Assembly (NCBI GenBank): GCA_023101885.1
Contig: JALPQD010000408.1
Span: forward strand, 1,541,019 to 1,605,018
Direction of reading: 5' to 3'
Source of the DNA: Typhlomys cinereus
Taxonomy: Eukaryota; Chordata; Mammalia; Rodentia; Platacanthomyidae
DNA length: 64,000 bases
The notes under the pieces were generated by a model, which was given only the letters and a program-made list of their open reading frames with translations, had not been told where the DNA came from and did not search any database. Of the stretch, positions 59,350 to 64,000 are shown one piece after another (the first letter of the stretch is position 1; each line of letters opens with the position of its first letter). The translations under genes were made by a program, and so were the position numbers.

Positions 59350-60275
59350 GTTTTCTTTCTTTGTGGTCTGTTTTCTTCAGGTTTAATTTTCTTTCCTTCG
59401 TTGTTTTGGTCTTTATCGTTCATGTTCTGTGCTTCTTCCTTATGTTGGTAATTGTGTAGGAGTAAGGAATGAGTACGCATTACAAGTTCTCAGCCCGGCC
59501 TGTCAGGCTGGCTTTACTGCAGAGCAGCCTGCTGGAGGGGCTTAGTTGGGGCTTAGTTGGAGGCTGTTGAGGGTCTATCTATCTTCATGAATTTCCTTTC
59601 AACTGGTTACACCCTTTCTTCTGGTTTATGGCTGTAAAGGAAGGGTTGCCCATAAGAATTCTGAAGAGAGAAGAAGAAAATGTCTTAGGGTCCCAGAATA
59701 TATTTATGCATTCTGCCAAGTTTTCATTATAGTTTCTTTCCTTGTGCTGTGTTCTGAAATCTTGGTTTTTCAAAACGTTTTCTAGGCAACATACTTCTGA
59801 GTTTTTTGTTCTTGGGGTGAGAGACTCTAACCTGGGGCGGGTGATAGTCTTCTAATGGGCTCAGAATTGCCAATTCTTGAGCCTTTGGGGGTTTTCACAG
59901 TTTAAATTGGGTTTGTTCTTGGCTTTCTCTCTTGTTTACTAAAGACTTATTTTTTACTATTTACTAAGTTATTTGTCACTCAACCATCTGCTTTACAGCT
60001 TCCAAATCTTTGTTATTCTTGTCTTTTTATTGCTCAGTTTTTATAGGCTTATGTCTTTATAATTTCATTTTTATTTATCATTATTTATTTGAGAAAGACC
60101 TCAAATTTATTTTGTAATATTGGCTTCAAAAAGAAAAAAAAATTGATTTCTTGCTTAGAAAATTTAATTTAAAAAATATGAAACTGAAAAGCAAGGCTAT
60201 GTTAGTTTTCAATATCAGAACTTTAGTGGTTGGTTTTTGACACATTACTTTTAAAGGTGGTATTATTTTAGCAAA
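59350..60275. other. Intron sequence, little recognised
   Basis: Contains a tandem 'ggggcttagttg' duplication (about 59537-59560); otherwise unique. Confidence 0.5.
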
Positions 60276-60297
60276 CTATTTTTATATTTTTAACCTT

Positions 60298-60583
60298 ATT
60301 TTGTGTGTTCATGCACATGTATATGTATGTGTGTGTGTGTATCAGAGGGCACTGTGTATGTATGTCCCTGTGGAGGACCAAGGGTGACTTCAGGAATCAT
60401 CCCGGATTGCTTCTGCCTCCTTTTTGCTTTGCTCTGGGATTTCCAAGGTTCTACCTACCAGGGCTGGAAGTGCAGGTCTCCACCATTTCTGCCTGGTGTT
60501 TTTTTAGTTGGGATCTGGGATCTAAACTCAGGACTTTCTGCTTTCGATGCAGAGTCTTAACCCCTGAGTCATCTTTCCAGCCC
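60298..60583 (-). mobile_element. Lineage-specific tRNA-head SINE, copy 8
   Basis: Short TG tail, 'ccctgtggaggaccaagggt', 'gcctcctttttgctttgctc', head end 'gtcatctttccagccc'. Confidence 0.88.
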
Positions 60584-60634
60584 AATGTGTTGATTTTTTT
60601 AAAACAAAAAACATTTTTTATTCATTCATTTCAC

Positions 60635-60808
60635 TTGACACAGAGAAGGTGTATGTTTGTGTGTGATGGTTCTCGTGTGGAGATCAGGTGACAACTTTCA
60701 GAAGTCAGTTCTTTCCTTTTACCATGAAGACTTCTGGGCATTGAACTTATTAGGTCCTCGGGTATGTAAGAAGTAGGTGCCTCACTCACTGAGCTCTCTC
60801 GTGCTGTC
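60635..60808 (-). mobile_element. tRNA-head SINE (B3/RSINE-like)
   Basis: 'gtgtggagatcaggtgacaa', 'tttcagaagtcagttctttc', 'gcattgaacttattaggtcc', 'ctcactcactgagctctct'. Confidence 0.7.
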
Positions 60809-60811
60809 TGT

Positions 60812-60900
60812 ACATCTGCCAGACTGATCGTAAGCTCATGGCGGTCTTTCTGCCTTAGCCTCCTGAGTGTTTGAATTCCTGCTATTTCCCACCATGTTTT
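60812..60900 (-). mobile_element. B1 fragment
   Basis: 'gatcgtaagctcatggcggt', 'ctgccttagcctcctgagtg', 'tatttcccaccatg'. Confidence 0.55.
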
Positions 60901-61192
60901 CAAAATATGCTTTAATGGCTTATTAAAAGAAAAGTACAGGAGGGAAGAATAAAGTATCTTTTTCCGTTTGTTTGAGAGATGTAATTGCAGCCTCAGCCTG
61001 CGCTGCTGCGCATTGGAATCAGAGGGTAACTCTTGGAAGCTGATTCTCTTCTCCACCCAAAGAAGGCTTCAGGGTATCACACACATCACGCTCAGTCGTC
61101 AGGCTTGTCAGGTGTGCAGAGCATTCTACCAGCCCGTGTGTCCTATTGTAAACGCAGGTAGTGAGTTTCGGGTTAAGTTCTCTCCATAGTCT

Positions 61193-61254
61193 GGCTTCTG
61201 ACATACCAGTCTGCTAAGACCCAATTCAGAGTTTTAGTTAATGTTGGTTAAATG
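61193..61254 (+). repeat. 62-bp direct repeat, unit 1
   Basis: Begins 'ggcttctgacat' and ends 'ggttaaatg'. The second unit at 62536-62597 differs at a single base (c versus t at the 13th-14th position region). Confidence 0.95.
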
Positions 61255-61483
61255 CATTTGAGAGCATTTTCCCATCACCATCTCTTCCTCCTAGCCAGCG
61301 TGACCAGGAACTCCCAGAGACTTGCAGCAGCTGCCTGGTTAGTCCTCTCTTTCTCAGATACCCTTCTTTTTTTTCCCCTTTCATTTCAGTCCTTTTCAGT
61401 CTCCGTGATTTTCTCCGCTAGACGACCTGTTAATTTTCATAACATGTTTACATTTCTTAGGCTTTTCATTCTGTTTTTATTAT

Positions 61484-61608
61484 TTTGTCAAGACAGGGTC
61501 TTGCTATGTAAGCTTGGTTGACCTCACGTTAAGCGTGGTGATCTTCCTGCCTCTCAGTCCCCCAAGTGGTGGGATTGCTGGCATATGCTGCTGTGCCTCA
61601 GTCTTACC
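61484..61608 (-). mobile_element. B1-like SINE
   Basis: 'caagacagggtcttgctatg', 'gatcttcctgcctctcagtc', 'ggtgggattgctggcatatg'. Confidence 0.75.
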
Positions 61609-61609
61609 A

Positions 61610-62155
61610 GGTAGACTTAACTCTTAATCTCCAAACCTCTCACATTTTCTTCTTTGGTCGTCTTTATTTGGTGACTTGAGTTTGTCACGTTAAACACCCA
61701 AGAGTATTCTTACAGGTCCTTTTTCTTGTTTCTGTATCCTTTACTTTGGAATCATCTGTAATTTTTTTTTTTCCCCAAACTACTGGGGATGCCTGCAATA
61801 CTCCACCCCAACTCCACACCGAGGCTTCTGCGTGCATTTGCTCTCTCTGGACTGCATCGCAGCCAGGATGCTGCTGCTAGTACAGAAAGCTGTTCATGTG
61901 ACTCTATTGACCTCTTCCCCTCTACGATGAAGGAATTACTTTGTTTGTTCCTGGCCTCATGCTGGCTTACCATTCCTCTTCTTTTTCTTTCCACTAAATT
62001 TCTTTTTGAATGAAAGGTTTATCTTGGATCACAGTTTCATAAGGTTTTGTCTGTTCATGGTTTCTTGGACCCACGCACGTACACATGTGGCAGGGAAAAG
62101 TTGTTTTTGACAGACAAGAAACAGATAAAAGAAGAAAAAGACCTTTCTTTTCTTT
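61610..62155. other. Intron sequence, nothing recognised
   Basis: Short ORFs on both strands near 61752-62013 without domains. Confidence 0.5.
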
Positions 62156-62157
62156 CA

Positions 62158-62226
62158 GTTCTAAGGATAGAACAGGGCCTCGAGGGAGCTAGGCCAATGC
62201 TGGGCCACCAAGCCACAACTTCAGCC
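62158..62226 (-). mobile_element. ID-like SINE, diverged
   Basis: 'aggatagaacagggcctcga', 'ggccaccaagccacaacttc', 'agcc'. Confidence 0.5.
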
Positions 62227-62377
62227 TTGGTTCTCCTGCATCTGAAGTCTCTTTGCACTTGACCTGTTCGCAGAAAGACTCACTTGTCGTCCTTCTTCCT
62301 CCTCTAGGCATGAGCTCATGCATGCCCCCAGTGCTCCCCAGCCTTCTTCCTGAAAGCTTAACTACTAATTTTTATGT

Positions 62378-62520
62378 TGTTATTTTGAGATAGAATCTAA
62401 CTGTGTATCCTTAGCCAACCTTAAACTGGCTGTGTAGCCCAGACTGGCCTTGAGTTTGTGATCTTCTGCTCCAACCTCTGTACTGGGTTTATAAGTATGT
62501 GCTGCCGTACCTGGCTAAAC
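62378..62520 (-). mobile_element. B1 SINE
   Basis: 'ttttgagatagaatctaact', 'gtagcccagactggccttga', 'tgtgctgccgtacctggct'. Confidence 0.75.
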
Positions 62521-62535
62521 TGTTACTTTTTGAGA

Positions 62536-62597
62536 GGCTTCTGACATATCAGTCTGCTAAGACCCAATTCAGAGTTTTAGTTAATGTTGGTTAAATG
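62536..62597 (+). repeat. 62-bp direct repeat, unit 2
   Basis: Near-identical to 61193-61254 in the same orientation, offset 1,343 bp. Confidence 0.95.
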
Positions 62598-62599
62598 TA

Positions 62600-62915
62600 C
62601 TTTTATTTTCTTTCATATAGCTTATTATAGCATAATTACTTTTTTATAATTTTTAACTTTCACGAATAATGATGTTTGGGATTTACTGATATCTCTGTGT
62701 CTAGCAGATAGTAAAAGTCTACCTATAAAGAAAATATATCGTTAATATTACTATAAGAAAAGAAATAGGAAATATTCTATCAGAGAATATTATATTTAAA
62801 AGATAATTAAGATCTTCAGATAATTAAGATCCTCGTAGATGACTTTGTAACATCATCTTCTCCTTTCCTTGAGATGATTGAGAATGATTTACTTTTTGTC
62901 TTTTGTGAGTCACAA
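62600..62915. other. Intron sequence, AT-rich
   Basis: Contains a short duplication 'agataattaagatc' (62801-62814 and 62818-62831). Confidence 0.6.
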
Positions 62916-62919
62916 AAGA

Positions 62920-62973
62920 GAGCATCATGTTTCATTATGAGCATCATGTTTCATTATGAGCATCATGTTTCAT
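62920..62973 (+). repeat. 19-bp tandem repeat, 2.8 copies
   Basis: The unit gagcatcatgtttcattat is repeated at 62920, 62939 and 62958 with no mismatch; the last copy is 16 bp. Confidence 0.95.
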
Positions 62974-62974
62974 G

Positions 62975-63215
62975 CTTATTTTGTATTATTTTGATGCTAA
63001 TAAAAATTCTCTAATTCAAATGAAAAAAATTCTGTTTATTTCAAAATTTGAATTATCAATATTTTTTCTGTTTTTGATTGGTATGGCTATTTTTGCATGT
63101 AATGATTCTTACATATTAAAGTATCTTAGAAGTTCTTTGATATAATTTCAGCTGTAGAAGTAGACATTTAATTTGTAACATGCCACTCCTTGATTGTGTT
63201 TTTTGGATTTTTTTT
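62975..63215. other. Intron sequence, nothing recognised
   Basis: AT-rich. Confidence 0.5.
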
Positions 63216-63219
63216 CAAG

Positions 63220-63555
63220 TGTGTGTGTGTGTGTGTGTGAAAGAGAGTGTGTATGTGCAAGCGCGTGTGCATGCACTTGCAGGTACATGTGTGTATGCAT
63301 GTGGAGGCACAACATTGATATTGGACGTCTTCTTTGATTGCGTTCCACTTTTAAAAAACAAGTCAGGGTCTCTTCAGTTGAACCTTTCTGGTGAGCCAGG
63401 CTAGCTAGCCCGCTTGCCCTTGTTTTTGTCTCACAAATGCTGGGATTATTGGCAGCTGCTGCATATGCCTAGCTTTTATGTGGTTCATGGGGATCAAACT
63501 CTAGTCCTCATGCTGGAGGGGCGAGGGTCTTGTCTACTCAGCAAGGTCCTCAGCA
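63220..63555 (-). mobile_element. B4-type (ID-B1) SINE
   Basis: (TG)10 tail at 63220-63239, 'tgtggaggcacaacattgat', 'gtcagggtctcttcagttga', 'cacaaatgctgggattattg', ID half 'ggggatcaaactctagtcc'. Confidence 0.8.
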
Positions 63556-64000
63556 AGTTCCCTTGAGTTTTAATGTTCGTTAACTAGTTTAGTAGCTAAC
63601 ATTGTATAATTACTTGTTTGAAATTTCTGTGATCTGTTTTACTTGTGGTCATTGTAGTTGGCTGTTATTAAACAGTAAAGTAGGGATTATTCAGTGGGAA
63701 AGGAACCATGAAAAAGGGTCATCAGTGATCAGAATTGGCAGTAAACTTTATGTATTATTTGCAGATTCTAAATGGGAGTCAAAAAGAAACGAGGATGAGG
63801 CCTTTGTTTTTTAAGATTGGGGGGAAATAGCAGAAAGGGAGTGTTGCCTGCACCAATCGTCATGCACTGGTTTTCAGTCTCTTTGAAGATTTTCCCACCC
63901 ATCTGAGAAACTGCCTGAATTAAATTTGCTTGCCTGTCATACAAACATTTTGTGTTGATTTGGGGGCTTTACCATGGCTGTTTTTATTAGGAGGTTAGCT
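63556..64000. other. Intron sequence, nothing recognised
   Basis: One 70-codon ORF (63602-63814) without a domain; no acceptor plus TSC-box exon. Confidence 0.5.

Larger units (their letters stand above)
54891..64000 (+). other. TSC22D1: TSC22D1 intron 1 (5' part)
   Basis: No acceptor followed by TSC-box coding sequence (SSSGASVVAIDNKIEQ...) occurs in any frame, so the intron runs off the window. This agrees with the long first intron of mammalian TSC22D1, in which promoters for short isoforms (TSC-22 proper) lie further 3'. No alternative first exon could be recognised here. Confidence 0.85.

Noticed and set aside
62920..62973. Short regular repeats considered as a CRISPR-like array
   Set aside because: The 19-bp units are head-to-tail without spacers and lie in a mammalian intron.

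Overview
The window is mammalian nuclear DNA from a rodent. It holds one recognisable protein-coding gene, the 5' part of TSC22D1 (long isoform). The rest is AT-rich non-coding DNA crowded with rodent retroposons. B1 (7SL-derived), ID-like (tRNA-derived) and B4-type ID-B1 composite SINEs point to the mouse-related rodents. The commonest SINE has a B2/ID-like tRNA head, but its body and (CA)n tail do not match mouse or rat B2 as I know them. The TSC22D1 residues look rodent but not identical to mouse. I therefore infer a non-Mus, non-Rattus mouse-related rodent and cannot name the species.

Layout. 1-49.4 kb is the upstream flank: no exon-like ORF, only SINEs, one L1 ORF2 relic with nested insertions, MaLR-type LTR remnants, MIR and Tigger/MER2-like fossils, and microsatellites. 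This fits the large gene-poor interval expected 5' of TSC22D1 (inference from the human arrangement). About 49.8-52.35 kb is a CpG island with an NRF1-YY1 motif pair, GC boxes, trinucleotide runs, and a TATA-like box with an E-box about 300 bp before the start codon. 52,015-54,890 is the large first coding exon (958 codons plus 2 nt), ending at a good splice donor. 54,891-64,000 is intron 1. Its first 2.8 kb is free of recognisable SINEs and the remainder is again SINE-rich. The 3' exons, which carry the TSC box and leucine zipper shared by all isoforms, lie outside the window.

I see no CRISPR array, operon, defence system or other novel multigene system. The most informative unusual items are the lineage-specific SINE family whose tails carry many of the window's CA/TG microsatellites, a nested L1-in-L1 plus SINE insertion with target-site duplications, a 62-bp near-perfect direct repeat in intron 1, and the repeat-poor stretch after exon 1 that could serve as an intron-retained 3' UTR. 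Repeat boundaries were read by eye and are approximate.
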